49,542 nt of DNA, taken from NCBI GenBank assembly GCA_017547285.1, contig JAFYQB010000016.1:1-49542 (forward strand). Direction: 5' to 3'. Below the pieces are notes generated by a model. The model made no database searches. It had not been told where the DNA came from and was given only the letters and a program-made list of their open reading frames with translations. The position numbers were made by a program, and so were the translations under genes. Source of the DNA: Clostridia bacterium. GTDB taxonomy: Bacteria; Bacillota; Clostridia; Christensenellales; Aristaeellaceae. This document shows positions 1-7,995 of the stretch, one piece after another (the stretch's first letter is position 1; the number at the start of each line of letters is the position of its first letter).

Positions 1-369
1 GACCGCAAAGTGTTTGACGGCCAAGCCGAAAAACTCAGCATGCGCACACTGGGCGGCGATGTCTGCATTCTGGCGCACCATATCGACTATGCAGCTCCCC
101 TTGGCACAGGGGCAGCCCGTGTGACGGATGCCGACGGCAACACCCGTGCTGCCGCCTGCTCCGGTGGTATGCTCTCCGTTTCCGGCGGTGAGGTTCGCGT
201 GATCGCCACAACCTTTGAGTGGGCGGATGAAATCGACCTTATTCGCGCAGAACGTGCCCGCGATGAAGCACAGGCCCGCCTTGATAAGCTGAATCGTGAC
301 GATAAGGACTACGCCATTGTAGAAGCCAAACTGAAGCGTGCGCTTGTACGTACGAGCATCAAAGGTTAA
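1..369 (+). CDS. atpC: ATP synthase F1 epsilon subunit (5' end cut off)
   Basis: Partial gene, open at the window's left edge, with stop codon TAA at 367-369. The product is the C-terminal ~122 residues of the F1 epsilon subunit, which sits on the central stalk of the membrane ATP synthase and can inhibit ATP hydrolysis. The visible part opens with the typical N-terminal beta-sandwich (DRKVFDGQAEKLSMRT, then a GGDVCILAHH segment where the family has a G-x-x-G-IL-x-x-H pattern). It ends in the two-helix hairpin (about residues 75-122, Ala/Arg/Glu rich). A strong terminator follows at once, as expected for the last gene of an atp operon whose other genes lie to the left, outside the window. Confidence 0.9.
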   Translation, partial: DRKVFDGQAEKLSMRTLGGDVCILAHHIDYAAPLGTGAARVTDADGNTRAAACSGGMLSVSGGEVRVIATTFEWADEIDLIRAERARDEAQARLDKLNRDDKDYAIVEAKLKRALVRTSIKG

Positions 370-374
370 TCACC

Positions 375-411
375 AAAATCCCTGCAAGAGCTTTTCTCTT
401 GCAGGGATTTT
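375..411 (+). terminator. Intrinsic terminator after atpC
   Basis: A perfect 16-bp stem (375-390 with 396-411) and a 5-base loop, flanked by A-rich and T-rich arms. It begins 6 bases after the atpC stop and probably works in both directions. Confidence 0.85.
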
Positions 412-521
412 GCTGTTATGCTAAAATAGATCATGATAATTGATGCCAATATTTTCATTTCTCTTTCTTCGTTGATAATTTGCATAAAAAATACTAATCA
501 ATCCACAAAGGAGAAAGTATA

Positions 522-965
522 ATGGCCGTTAAAAAAGTAGGTACGTTGATCAAAGAAGCACGCACAAACGCTGACCTTACACAGGAACAACTGGCACGCA
601 GAATTTCCGGTCTTACTGCCTCAGATATCAGCCTGGCCGAACGTGGTAAAAAAGATCTTACCCAGGCGCAGCTGAAACAGATTGCCAAAATCACCGGCGT
701 TACCCAAGCCTCCCTTCTGACCGCAGCCAAGAGTGCTGCGCCAAAAAAATCATCCACCAACAAGACATCTGCTAAGGTGTCCGCTACCACCAAAACCTCA
801 ATCACAGTAACCGCAACCGAAAAGAAGCTGGTTGAATTATACCGCGCTGCCGATACTGATACCAGAAAAGCTGCTATCAAGCTTCTTAAAGGCGAAGAAA
901 ATATTGCTGAAGACATTCTGGAAAATCTGCTGGATACGGTTCAGGATATGCTTGGCGGAAAATAA
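522..965 (+). CDS. XRE-family helix-turn-helix protein
   Basis: A 147-residue putative DNA-binding regulator. Residues about 5-62 form a Cro/C1-type HTH: the GTLIKEARTNADLTQEQLARR pattern is followed by a helix ending in ISLAERGKKDLT, a recognition-helix-like segment. A Lys/Ser/Thr/Ala-rich linker (about 66-100) leads to a charged helical C-terminus (about 101-147). The start is set by an AAGGAG ribosome site just upstream of ATG 522. It stands alone between the atpC terminator and tRNA-Trp. Its target cannot be told. The linker and helical tail suggest oligomerisation rather than a ligand domain. A long reading frame on the opposite strand is a shadow of this gene. Confidence 0.8.
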   Translation: MAVKKVGTLIKEARTNADLTQEQLARRISGLTASDISLAERGKKDLTQAQLKQIAKITGVTQASLLTAAKSAAPKKSSTNKTSAKVSATTKTSITVTATEKKLVELYRAADTDTRKAAIKLLKGEENIAEDILENLLDTVQDMLGGK

Positions 966-1012
966 ACAGTTCGCCACTTCTCCGCTTTTAAGCACATATG
1001 ATTATGTATAAA

Positions 1013-1044
1013 AAAGAACCAGTTTCTTGCGAAACTGGTTCTTT
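1013..1044 (-). terminator. Terminator of tRNA-Trp copy 1
   Basis: 14-bp stem 1013-1026/1031-1044 with a 4-base loop. On the minus strand it is followed by a T run and starts directly at the tRNA CCA end. Confidence 0.8.
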
Positions 1045-1117
1045 GGCAGGGGCAGTAGGATTCGAACCCACAACAAAGGTTTTGGAGACCCACGTGTTAC
1101 CATTACACCATGCCCCT
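1044..1117 (-). tRNA. tRNA-Trp (CCA anticodon), copy 1
   Basis: 74-nt tRNA on the minus strand with encoded CCA. The acceptor stem is a perfect 7-bp pairing (AGGGGCA/TGCCCCT), the D stem is GTGT/ACAC, and the T arm is GTGGG-TTCGAAT-CCTAC. The anticodon loop CTCCAAA gives anticodon CCA (Trp). The outermost pair of the anticodon stem is a T-T mismatch. All 74 bases are identical to the copy at 30532-30605, while flanks and promoters differ. A 3' fragment of the same gene lies at 29346-29394. Confidence 0.95.
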
Positions 1118-1133
1118 ACAAAACGACTCTGTA

Positions 1134-1162
1134 ATTATACCAAATAACCTTATTTTTGTCAA
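1134..1162 (-). promoter_or_regulatory. Sigma-A promoter of tRNA-Trp copy 1
   Basis: On the minus strand a consensus TTGACA (1157-1162) and TATAAT (1134-1139) are separated by 17 bases, ending 16 bases before the tRNA 5' end. Confidence 0.85.
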
Positions 1163-1209
1163 CTGCTTTTCTTTTTTTCATCTGGTATTATACGGCGTCC
1201 TTTCCAAGC

Positions 1210-1237
1210 TTGCCTTTTAGCGGTTTTATGATACAAT
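1210..1237 (+). promoter_or_regulatory. Probable promoter of the serine hydrolase gene
   Basis: TTGCCT (1210-1215), a 16-base spacer and TACAAT (1232-1237). The TG dinucleotide in front (TGA-TACAAT) makes it an extended -10. It lies 45 bases ahead of ATG 1283. Confidence 0.5.
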
Positions 1238-1282
1238 GAACACAGGTCATTCAATAAAAATACGCAAAAGAAGGCAAGAATC

Positions 1283-2140
1283 ATGAAACTGGATACCATA
1301 AAGGCCTATGCAGACGAGCATCAGCTTACCCTTTTCGATCATGCTGTAATGACAAAGGACGGCATTTCAGAGTTGTTTACCGGCAAAGGCAACCCACTCA
1401 ACAACAGTTATTCCGTCACCAAATGTTTTGCATCTGCCGCAATTGGTTTGCTGTGGGATGAAGGCAAAATCGGCCTGGATGAACCGGTCACGGATGTTCT
1501 CAAGGGTGAATGGACCGGAAACATCGATCCCAAATGGCACCAAGTGCTTGTCCGCCATGCGCTTGGTCATAGCATGGGCATCGCCAACGGTTTTCTGGAC
1601 ATTGATGTAGAAGATATTTATTCCTATGGAACGGATGATTTTTTGCAATATGCCTTTTCCGCGCCGCTCCCCTATGATCCCGGAACGCACTACTGCTACA
1701 GCGATGCTGCCTACTACATCGTGTCACGACTGGTTTCCAAACGAGCAGGCGAAAAACTGGATGAATTTTTGATGCGCCGCCTCCTGCTCCCCTTGCATGT
1801 GCAGGAGGCAGCCTTCAGCCGTTGTCCCAAAAATCATGCGATCGGAGCTACGGGGCTGTATATCCGTGCTCGTGACATGGTAAAGCTGGGCTATTTGTAC
1901 AGCCAGCGAGGTGCCTGGAAAGCCAAACAGCTGATTTCTGAAAAATGGATCGCCGAAGAGGAGAAAAATGAATTTTCGTTCGGAAAATCGCCTGTAGACG
2001 GTGTATTCAGCAAAGGCGGCATGTGTGGACAAATGCTGCTTTATTCCCCTTCGAAAAACTTTGCAGCAGGGTGGCACAGTTATACCACCGATGGACGCAG
2101 CAAAGGCCTGCTTGAGTGCACCTGCCGTCTTTTTGAATAA
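1283..2140 (+). CDS. Serine hydrolase, class C beta-lactamase/penicillin-binding-protein superfamily
   Basis: A 285-residue protein of the beta-lactamase-related serine hydrolase fold. The nucleophile motif S-x-x-K is SVTK at residues 44-47. The second motif is Y139-S-D where class C enzymes have YxN. A HALGHSMGI segment (about 92-100) matches the LLTHTSG-type helix of the family. There is no signal peptide or membrane segment, so it probably acts in the cytoplasm as an esterase or peptidase rather than as a resistance beta-lactamase. It is shorter than typical AmpC (about 360). ATG 1283 has an AGAAGG ribosome site. The gene ends end-to-end with the convergent metallo-hydrolase gene (stops at 2140 and 2141), with no obvious terminator between. 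Confidence 0.75.
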   Translation: MKLDTIKAYADEHQLTLFDHAVMTKDGISELFTGKGNPLNNSYSVTKCFASAAIGLLWDEGKIGLDEPVTDVLKGEWTGNIDPKWHQVLVRHALGHSMGIANGFLDIDVEDIYSYGTDDFLQYAFSAPLPYDPGTHYCYSDAAYYIVSRLVSKRAGEKLDEFLMRRLLLPLHVQEAAFSRCPKNHAIGATGLYIRARDMVKLGYLYSQRGAWKAKQLISEKWIAEEEKNEFSFGKSPVDGVFSKGGMCGQMLLYSPSKNFAAGWHSYTTDGRSKGLLECTCRLFE

Positions 2141-3013
2141 TCACATCGATTCCGGCGTTTTCACTATCATACCGTCAAATCCTATCAGGAAGCCAGGCAG
2201 CCGCTTTTCCATTTCCTCATGCGGCAAAAGACCATTGTGCGAAAAATGCGTGGAAACAAACAAAGTATGCTCGTCTGCTGCGCCGCAGGCGAGCAGCTTT
2301 TCGCGCATATGCAAATTTTCACGAATTCCCATGTGGCCCACGTAATCCAGTTCCAAATAACCATTGGTGCAGTCCATGGAAATGATGTCAATTTTCTTTC
2401 CAGTCAAAAATTCCATATCCGCTGGCGTAAACTCATCCGTATCATGAGCGTAAAGAATGCGCTGCCCATTTTTTTCAATCAAATAAAACAGTGCCTCTTC
2501 GCTGCGGTGATAGACTGCTCCCTCGTGCACGACGGGATAGCCCGCATTCGGATCAAGGCTGATGCAATGAACGGCTTCAAGCGCTGTTACCTGATAACCT
2601 TCCGCATAAACCGTCTCAAACGGCTTCATTTGCCGAAATAATGTGCGTTCATTCAGATGCGGTTGCAGCCGTTCCTCAACTGCAGCATTGCCGTATATCG
2701 TCAGCGGCGGATCATTTGCAGGCGCATGGGCATAAGGCGGCTTACGGCAGGCCAAATCCATAACCTGAAAATGATCCGAATGGGTATGCGTGATAAACAA
2801 CGAATGCAACCGCGAATAATCCAGTCCATTTTGCAGCGCATGATGACAGGAGTCGGGGCCAAAATCAATTTTGATTACGTCATCAATAATCGCGCCCGAA
2901 CGCGTTCGAAGCTCCTTTCCTCCCTTCTCGCGCGCATACCTGCACATATCACATGCACAGAATACAGCTGGAACCGCTTCGGCGGCAGCCGTGCCCAAAA
3001 GTTGAAGCTTCAT
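2141..3013 (-). CDS. PhnP-like metallo-beta-lactamase-fold phosphodiesterase
   Basis: A 290-residue MBL-fold hydrolase. The metal motif THTHSDH is at residues 75-81 (H76, H78, D80, H81). Near the N-terminus C19-x-C21-x-x-C24 matches the structural zinc site of PhnP-type phosphoribosyl cyclic phosphate phosphodiesterases. Further metal ligands are likely in AHDTDEF and in the STHFSHNG segment near the C-terminus. No phosphonate genes are nearby, so the substrate is open; a cyclic nucleotide or phosphoribosyl ester is inferred from the family. Its start overlaps the stop of the YgjV-like gene by ATGA (3010-3013), indicating translational coupling. Confidence 0.8.
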   Translation of the reverse strand: MKLQLLGTAAAEAVPAVFCACDMCRYAREKGGKELRTRSGAIIDDVIKIDFGPDSCHHALQNGLDYSRLHSLFITHTHSDHFQVMDLACRKPPYAHAPANDPPLTIYGNAAVEERLQPHLNERTLFRQMKPFETVYAEGYQVTALEAVHCISLDPNAGYPVVHEGAVYHRSEEALFYLIEKNGQRILYAHDTDEFTPADMEFLTGKKIDIISMDCTNGYLELDYVGHMGIRENLHMREKLLACGAADEHTLFVSTHFSHNGLLPHEEMEKRLPGFLIGFDGMIVKTPESM

Positions 3014-3531
3014 TTGCTTTCTCCCTTTGCACGACGATATCGGATCATACCAATGATCGAAGAAACGATCACGACAGATTCGTAAATCACCCCGCCGACA
3101 GACAACACAAAGGCATCATAAATCAAAACCAACGGTGAAGAAATCAGAATGCTGCAGCGAATATGCTGAGGATTCGCAAAGGAAAGGCAATAGGTGTTGA
3201 TGACCAGTCCAAGCACCACAAAAACAGAATAATAATCCTGCCAGGAAATAAGGCCAACCACACCCATGACAATGGTGAAAAAAACAGGACATTTTTTGCC
3301 GGAAAACAGCGGTTTATCCTTGTGATAATACGCCAGATTACGGGCAATTCCAAGCAGATTGAGCATCAATCCGGATGTAGCCCCAATCAAATAATAATGA
3401 ATACAAAACGCAATGGTCGTAGCTGTTTGAACCACCAGAAGCTGCTTCTGCGTACGCATCTGAAAAGAAACAAACCCAAGTATTACAGCAACCAATCCCA
3501 TCATCTGTCCCACAATCACCGAAATCTCCAT
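3010..3531 (-). CDS. YgjV-family inner membrane protein
   Basis: A 173-residue integral membrane protein with about five or six hydrophobic helices and a short basic C-terminus (RYRRAKGESK). Its pattern (an N-terminal GQMMGLVAVILGFVSFQMRTQKQLL segment, then a helix ending HYYLIGATSGLMLN) is that of the YgjV/YgjV-like family, whose function is unknown. It is the first gene of a two-gene minus-strand unit with the PhnP-like hydrolase (4-base overlap). The start ATG 3531 follows a GAAGGA ribosome site. No catalytic residues are evident. Confidence 0.75.
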   Translation of the reverse strand: MEISVIVGQMMGLVAVILGFVSFQMRTQKQLLVVQTATTIAFCIHYYLIGATSGLMLNLLGIARNLAYYHKDKPLFSGKKCPVFFTIVMGVVGLISWQDYYSVFVVLGLVINTYCLSFANPQHIRCSILISSPLVLIYDAFVLSVGGVIYESVVIVSSIIGMIRYRRAKGESK

Positions 3532-3614
3532 TAAATCCTGTCCTTCTTTCGTTTATGATGCCGTCATGGTATCACTAAAAACACACCTTGTCAAATATGT
3601 CATTGTATCAAAAA

Positions 3615-3649
3615 AGCAGCAGGCTCTGCGCTCGGCAGAACCTGCTGCT
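3615..3649 (-). terminator. Terminator of the GH5 gene
   Basis: Long hairpin with arms AGCAGCAGG.../...CCTGCTGCT and one mismatch, followed on the minus strand by six T. It begins 26 bases after the GH5 stop. Confidence 0.85.
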
Positions 3650-3674
3650 TGCTCATGATATACGCAACGCGGTG

Positions 3675-4889
3675 TTATTCTTTCGCCGGGATCCGGTCAT
3701 ATCCGCCGTAGCGCACCAGCGCTTCCACAATTTCCGGATATGTCCAATTGCAGTTTTTGCGGTCCAGCAGGCCGAACAATTCGCCATTGCCTTTGAACGC
3801 ATGATTATCCCACCATATGCAGGGGATGTTGCGGGCGCTGGCATTAGCTGCATAGTAAGCAGCGTAATTTACACGGGATTGCAGATTATCACCCTTGGCT
3901 CGTGCTCCGAATTCGCCAATCACCACAGGAATTCCCTTCTGAATATAGGTTTTGTACAGTGAAATCATAAAGCGATTGATTTCACTTGTCTGGCCGATAT
4001 CCGTCAGCTGGAACGTATCCGTTCCGCCGTCCTGCAGTGCAAAAGCATAGGGCGTATACGCGTGAACCGATACGATTATACGATTATTCGCAGTGTCCTG
4101 AGGCAACTGGAAATGACGATTCATAGCGCCGTCAGGCGAAGCAGCATATCCAGGCACCATCAGATAACGCGACTGATTGCGCCCTCCGGCTGCCCGTACC
4201 GTATCAACGAACACCTGATTCAGATGATTGATATGTTTCGCAGCATCCTCGCATACTGCTTTATCTTCATTGAAGACCCATTCATCTTCCGTATCCTTCA
4301 ACCGGGGTTCATTCATGGATTCAAAAATCAGGCGATCGTCGTAGTCTGCAAACCGTTGAGCGACTTGCTGCCAAATGCTGCGGATATATTTTTCGGATAT
4401 TTCTGCATTTGCGCTATTGGGATAGTAGTACTTTTCCCCCACATCGTGATGCGTATTGAGAATGACATACATACCCAAATCCAGCGCTTCATCCGCCACT
4501 TCCTGAACGCGATCCAGCCAAGCCGGATTAATGTGAAATTCCTCTCCGCTCACATGATTATGCCAGCTGACAGGCAGCCGCAGCGTTTGAAAGCCAGCGT
4601 CATGAACTGCTTTGATCGCTTCGGGCGTGGTCTTTACGCCCACCCAGCGGGTTTCCATTTTCAGATCATTGCCCTTAAAGCTCTCATCATGAGCGTCAAA
4701 AGTATTGCCCAGGTTCCAACCCACAGTCATGTTTTTCACAAATGCCATTGCTTCGTTATCAGGGATCTCATACTGTGTAATATAACCGATTTCAGGCACC
4801 TTTACCCCTCCTTCTGCAGCAGCTAACGTTGATGTGCTGCAAAGCAGCATGATTCCAGCCATCAGCCATGCCAAACTTTTGGAACGCAT
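3675..4889 (-). CDS. Secreted GH5 endoglucanase-type glycoside hydrolase
   Basis: A 404-residue secreted enzyme of glycoside hydrolase family 5 (clan A TIM barrel), most likely an endo-beta-1,4-glucanase or related beta-glycanase. A signal peptide covers residues 1-25 (cleavage near TLAAA-EGG). Family landmarks: NLGNTFDA (59-66), R104, the H147-H148 pair, the acid/base E194 in SMNEP, H276-x-Y278, and the nucleophile E326 in VIGEFGA. No carbohydrate-binding module, dockerin or sortase signal follows the barrel, so it is probably a free enzyme. It is divergent from the GH10 gene, sharing a ~155-bp promoter region, which suggests joint control during plant-fibre growth. CGGAGG precedes ATG 4889. 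The exact substrate (cellulose, xyloglucan, mixed-linkage glucan) cannot be read from sequence. Confidence 0.9.
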   Translation of the reverse strand: MRSKSLAWLMAGIMLLCSTSTLAAAEGGVKVPEIGYITQYEIPDNEAMAFVKNMTVGWNLGNTFDAHDESFKGNDLKMETRWVGVKTTPEAIKAVHDAGFQTLRLPVSWHNHVSGEEFHINPAWLDRVQEVADEALDLGMYVILNTHHDVGEKYYYPNSANAEISEKYIRSIWQQVAQRFADYDDRLIFESMNEPRLKDTEDEWVFNEDKAVCEDAAKHINHLNQVFVDTVRAAGGRNQSRYLMVPGYAASPDGAMNRHFQLPQDTANNRIIVSVHAYTPYAFALQDGGTDTFQLTDIGQTSEINRFMISLYKTYIQKGIPVVIGEFGARAKGDNLQSRVNYAAYYAANASARNIPCIWWDNHAFKGNGELFGLLDRKNCNWTYPEIVEALVRYGGYDRIPAKE

Positions 4890-4924
4890 ATTGATTTCCT
4901 CCGAAATTAATTCCTCTATTCAGT

Positions 4925-4953
4925 ATCGTGCCATATCTGCATGTTTTTGTCAA
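4925..4953 (-). promoter_or_regulatory. Probable promoter of the GH5 gene
   Basis: Minus strand TTGACA (4948-4953), 17-base spacer, weak -10 CACGAT (4925-4930), 36 bases ahead of the start codon. The poor -10 suggests activation or low basal expression. Confidence 0.5.
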
Positions 4954-5003
4954 TCCCAAAACGAGCGTATCTGCCGCAGGCTATGGCTTTTTGACCCACT
5001 TTA

Positions 5004-5012
5004 TGGTATAAA
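5004..5012 (+). promoter_or_regulatory. Possible extended -10 promoter of the GH10 gene
   Basis: TGG-TATAAA at 5004-5012 looks like an extended -10 element 32 bases ahead of ATG 5045. No convincing -35 box is seen at the right distance. Confidence 0.3.
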
Positions 5013-5044
5013 CAAAGAAACAGATTTTGAAGGGAGGCCATCTA

Positions 5045-6256
5045 ATGAAAAAAATCAGTACGCTGCTGTTGTCTTTCGTTTTATTGATTACCCCTGCCTT
5101 TGCAACTGGTCAGTCAGAGGGGCTGAACCAGATGACGCAGCTGCATGGTTTTACCATGGGAGCCGCCATGTCGTATTCCCAGCTGAGAAAAAACGATTAT
5201 TTGGATCTGATCAAAAAGCATTTCGGCACCATTACCGCTACCAATGAACTCAAGGCTTATTCCCTGCTCGATGAACGCGCAAGCCGTGCTGCCGATGACG
5301 GTATGCCTGTCATGAACTACAAACAGGCCGACGCTATGGTCGGCTGGGCTCAGGCAAACGGCTTGAAAGTCCGCGGTCATGTGCTGGTATGGGACGCCTA
5401 CATGTGCGACTGGTTTTTCCGCGAAGGATACAGCAAAACCAAAGACTATGCAGATCCCGAAACCATTCAAAAGCGAACCGAGTACTACATTACCGAAGTC
5501 ATCACCCACTTTGAAGAAACCTTTCCCGGTGTCGTCTACTGCTGGGATGTGGTAAATGAAGCCGTAGGCGACAGTCTGATGGAATATCTGCCTGGCGACC
5601 CGCGTCATCTGCGCACCATACGGAACGGCGGCGTAAACCTGTTCCAGAAGTACATGGGCAACCAATACGTGGAGCTTGCGTTTTTGTATGCACGCAACGC
5701 GGCAGATGCGCTTGAGGCGGATATCAAGCTGTATTACAACGATTATAATGCCTACTTTGCCGATAAAGCTGCCGCCATTCAGAATCTTGTACGCAGTGTA
5801 AACAGCTTCGCAAAAGATGAAAACGGAAATCCCCGCAAGCTGGTGGACGGCGTGGGCATGCAGGGCTACATCGGCGGATACGGCACACAAAGCGGTTGTC
5901 TGTCAGACAGCCACATACCAATGATACAAAAGGCCATTTTAGGATATGCAGCACTTGGGATGGATGTACAGATCACAGAAATGGCAGTACGCAATTTTGA
6001 GCCCGACCAGTCTGAAAAGCATGCCGCTTTCTATGCTAAACTTTTCGAAATGTTCTGCGCACTGAACACCGAAAACGGAAACCCGCTCAACAGTGTTTCA
6101 ATTTGGGGGCTCACCGATGCTCCCAATGAGCCCAAAGGCAGCTATAATTACAATCTGAACAGTCCGTTCGGCGGTCTGTTTGATGAAAAGCTGAATGAAA
6201 AAAATGCTTTCCATTTGGTCTGTGAGACATTGGGGCAATCAAAATGGCAAAAGTAA
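5045..6256 (+). CDS. Secreted GH10 xylanase-like glycoside hydrolase
   Basis: A 403-residue secreted GH10 enzyme, probably an endo-beta-1,4-xylanase. ATG 5045 is chosen because AAGGGAGG ends 7 bases before it and a signal peptide (MKKISTLLLSFVLLITPAFA) follows directly; an in-frame TTG six codons upstream lacks a ribosome site. The acid/base is E172 (WDVVNEAVG) and the nucleophile E312 (QITEMAV). Several usual substrate-binding positions are altered: TNELK (66-70) where the family has ENEMK, HVLVWD (112-117) where it has HTLVWH, and TEM instead of TELD. It may therefore be a divergent branch with changed specificity. It overlaps the next small gene by 13 bases. Confidence 0.88.
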   Translation: MKKISTLLLSFVLLITPAFATGQSEGLNQMTQLHGFTMGAAMSYSQLRKNDYLDLIKKHFGTITATNELKAYSLLDERASRAADDGMPVMNYKQADAMVGWAQANGLKVRGHVLVWDAYMCDWFFREGYSKTKDYADPETIQKRTEYYITEVITHFEETFPGVVYCWDVVNEAVGDSLMEYLPGDPRHLRTIRNGGVNLFQKYMGNQYVELAFLYARNAADALEADIKLYYNDYNAYFADKAAAIQNLVRSVNSFAKDENGNPRKLVDGVGMQGYIGGYGTQSGCLSDSHIPMIQKAILGYAALGMDVQITEMAVRNFEPDQSEKHAAFYAKLFEMFCALNTENGNPLNSVSIWGLTDAPNEPKGSYNYNLNSPFGGLFDEKLNEKNAFHLVCETLGQSKWQK

Positions 6257-6495
6257 AACTGACTGTTACCGAGAGCCGCTGCAGGTGTAACTACTGTCAA
6301 AAAGGCGATGTATTTGTGGTTGAGGATCTGTGTCCTCCGCTCTGCCACGAACTGTGGAACCGAATTTATCCCTACCTGTTTGCCCTGCAGAACGGCGCTG
6401 ATTTGGATTATGGAAGCGCTCGTCAAAAATGCTTTGACATAGCATGTCCTGATGAAGGACGGGTTACCGTTCACGGGGAATTGGATCAGGAGTAA
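6244..6495 (+). CDS. TIGR04076-type small cysteine-containing protein
   Basis: An 83-residue protein of the uncharacterised TIGR04076 family. Visible features are a cysteine cluster near the N-terminus (C13, C15, C18 in SRCRCNYCQKGD), a C-P-P-L-C segment (30-34), an aromatic region, and a C-terminal C-F-D-I-A-C pair. The cysteines suggest metal or iron-sulfur binding, but no role is established. It begins inside the end of the GH10 gene (13-base overlap), so it is probably translated with it. A functional link to xylan use is not supported beyond position. A convergent terminator follows. Confidence 0.7.
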   Translation: MAKVKLTVTESRCRCNYCQKGDVFVVEDLCPPLCHELWNRIYPYLFALQNGADLDYGSARQKCFDIACPDEGRVTVHGELDQE

Positions 6496-6496
6496 A

Positions 6497-6535
6497 ACAA
6501 AAAGGAAGCCGTGCAACGCACGGCTTCCTTTTTGT
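6497..6535. terminator. Bidirectional terminator between GH10 unit and sugar-uptake locus
   Basis: Perfect 18-bp stem (6497-6514/6518-6535) with A-tract and T-tract arms. It serves both the plus-strand unit and the minus-strand binding-protein gene. Confidence 0.9.
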
Positions 6536-6544
6536 TCAATTTAA

Positions 6545-7897
6545 TTACTTGCCGTTGAAAGTGTCGCACAGAGCCTGCCATGCGGGAGTAGCAGCCTCAA
6601 CCAACTCAGCGGGGGTGCCGCCAGCCAGCTGCCACAGCAGGGGCTGACCCAGAACATCGTTCACAGAGCCGATGTACAGGGTAGGATTGGCTACGCAGTG
6701 CTCGGGCTCACGCAGCATGGCGTAAGTTTCATCCACAGCACGATCATCGGTGAAGTTGTACTTGTTGCCGATCCAGCCGTATTCATCGTCATAGCCGGGG
6801 GTGGCGTTGGACCACATATCATAGATGAAAGCCAGCTTGGCAGTGGTCTCAGCATCATACACGTTGGGGATAACCGTCACGTTGTCGCTGACGATGGAAA
6901 CATAGGTTTCGCCCTTGGGGCCCTTGGGGAAGGCAACGCAGCCCCACTCGTCTTCCATGTCGGCCATTTCGGAGTTGTCGTTGAAACCGCCGTAGGTCTG
7001 GTACATATAGAAGCCGCAGAAGCCCTGCTTCCAAGAATCCTTGAAGTAATCCCAGGAGCCGTCAGCGGGCTGCTGGTAGCCATACTTGGCCCAGATATCC
7101 TTCGCCCAGGCAAGGCCTTCCAGAGCAGCATCGCTGTTGACAGCGATTTCGAGCTCACCAGCGTCGTTGAAACGGAAGAATTCGCCGCCGTTGGAGGCAA
7201 CGCCCATCATGTACAGGTCGCTGTTGTTGCCGGTCATGCCATAAATGTCCAGAACGCCGTCATTATCGGTGTCCTTGTTGATCTGAGCCAGCATGCCCTC
7301 GAACACTTCCCAGGTCCAGGTGCCTTCCAGCTGCATGTCATAAATGGTTTCCCAATCGATGCCGGCTTCTTCCAGCACGCGCTTGTTGAAGAACAGGCAC
7401 TGACGGGGCTCGGAGTTGCCGGTAGCAACGCCGTACACCTTGTCGGCCTTGGTCATGAAGTTGATGGTGGAGTCGTTCCACTTGTCGTCTTCAAAATTGA
7501 TCAGATCGGTTTCCCAGGCAGCGAACAGGTCATTGGCCATGGGGGTGCCTACGAAATCAGGAGGCAGGATGTACAGGCACAGGGTACCGTCGGGAGCGGT
7601 GCAGAAGTTGGTCAGTTCCTGAACGTTGGTGGTCCAGTCGCCCTTCTGGATCTGACGGATGGTGCAGTTGTAGGTTTCCATCAGCCAGTCGCGGTAGTCG
7701 TACTGAGCCTGTTCTTCTTCGTTGGGCTCGGCTTTGCGCTCATCGCTGGCGGTCCAGTAGTCATACACGTAGATGGTAGCGCCGCCAAAGTCAACGCCTT
7801 CCTTGATTTCGGGATAGCCTTCGGGCGCTTCTGCCAGCACGGGGGTGCAGGCCAGCAGCATCAGGACAGCCATCAGCAATGCAACCAGTTTCTTCAT
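6545..7897 (-). CDS. Extracellular sugar-binding protein of an ABC importer
   Basis: A 450-residue family 1 solute-binding protein, the substrate receptor of a carbohydrate ABC importer. ATG 7897 is chosen because AGGAGG sits 7 bases upstream and a signal sequence follows at once (MKKLVALLMAVLMLLACTPVLA). The LLAC at 14-17 could be a lipobox; signal peptidase I cleavage after VLA is the alternative. The mature part has the usual two-lobe pattern, including TDNDGVLDIYGMTG (a calcium-like loop) and an aromatic-rich C-lobe suited to stacking on sugars. It lies downstream of its probable partner permeases but has its own promoter and operator, consistent with higher expression of the receptor. 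The substrate is unknown; neighbouring glycanases suggest a plant-derived oligosaccharide. Confidence 0.88.
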   Translation of the reverse strand: MKKLVALLMAVLMLLACTPVLAEAPEGYPEIKEGVDFGGATIYVYDYWTASDERKAEPNEEEQAQYDYRDWLMETYNCTIRQIQKGDWTTNVQELTNFCTAPDGTLCLYILPPDFVGTPMANDLFAAWETDLINFEDDKWNDSTINFMTKADKVYGVATGNSEPRQCLFFNKRVLEEAGIDWETIYDMQLEGTWTWEVFEGMLAQINKDTDNDGVLDIYGMTGNNSDLYMMGVASNGGEFFRFNDAGELEIAVNSDAALEGLAWAKDIWAKYGYQQPADGSWDYFKDSWKQGFCGFYMYQTYGGFNDNSEMADMEDEWGCVAFPKGPKGETYVSIVSDNVTVIPNVYDAETTAKLAFIYDMWSNATPGYDDEYGWIGNKYNFTDDRAVDETYAMLREPEHCVANPTLYIGSVNDVLGQPLLWQLAGGTPAELVEAATPAWQALCDTFNGK

Positions 7898-7970
7898 GTG
7901 GGGATCCTCCTGAAGTTTTATTTCTACATGCACTCCCCCAAGGAACGGTACGGGGAGGCATACAGATTCG

Positions 7971-7989
7971 ATTGAAAACGTTTACGTTG
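7971..7989. promoter_or_regulatory. cre-like / LacI-family operator
   Basis: The site TTGAAAACGTTTACG matches the catabolite-response consensus WTGNAANCGNWNNCW at all but the last position and has the central CG dyad of LacI/CcpA-family operators. It lies just downstream of the -10 box of the binding-protein promoter, a repressing position. Confidence 0.6.
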
Positions 7990-7995
7990 TATCTA

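Noticed and set aside
494..916. Long open frame on the minus strand opposite the XRE gene
   Set aside because: Antisense shadow: no ribosome site, and the plus-strand frame encodes a clear HTH with a good start.
6698..7975. 425-residue plus-strand frame opposite the sugar-binding protein
   Set aside because: Valine/histidine-rich nonsense created by strong codon bias on the other strand; no start signal or family pattern.
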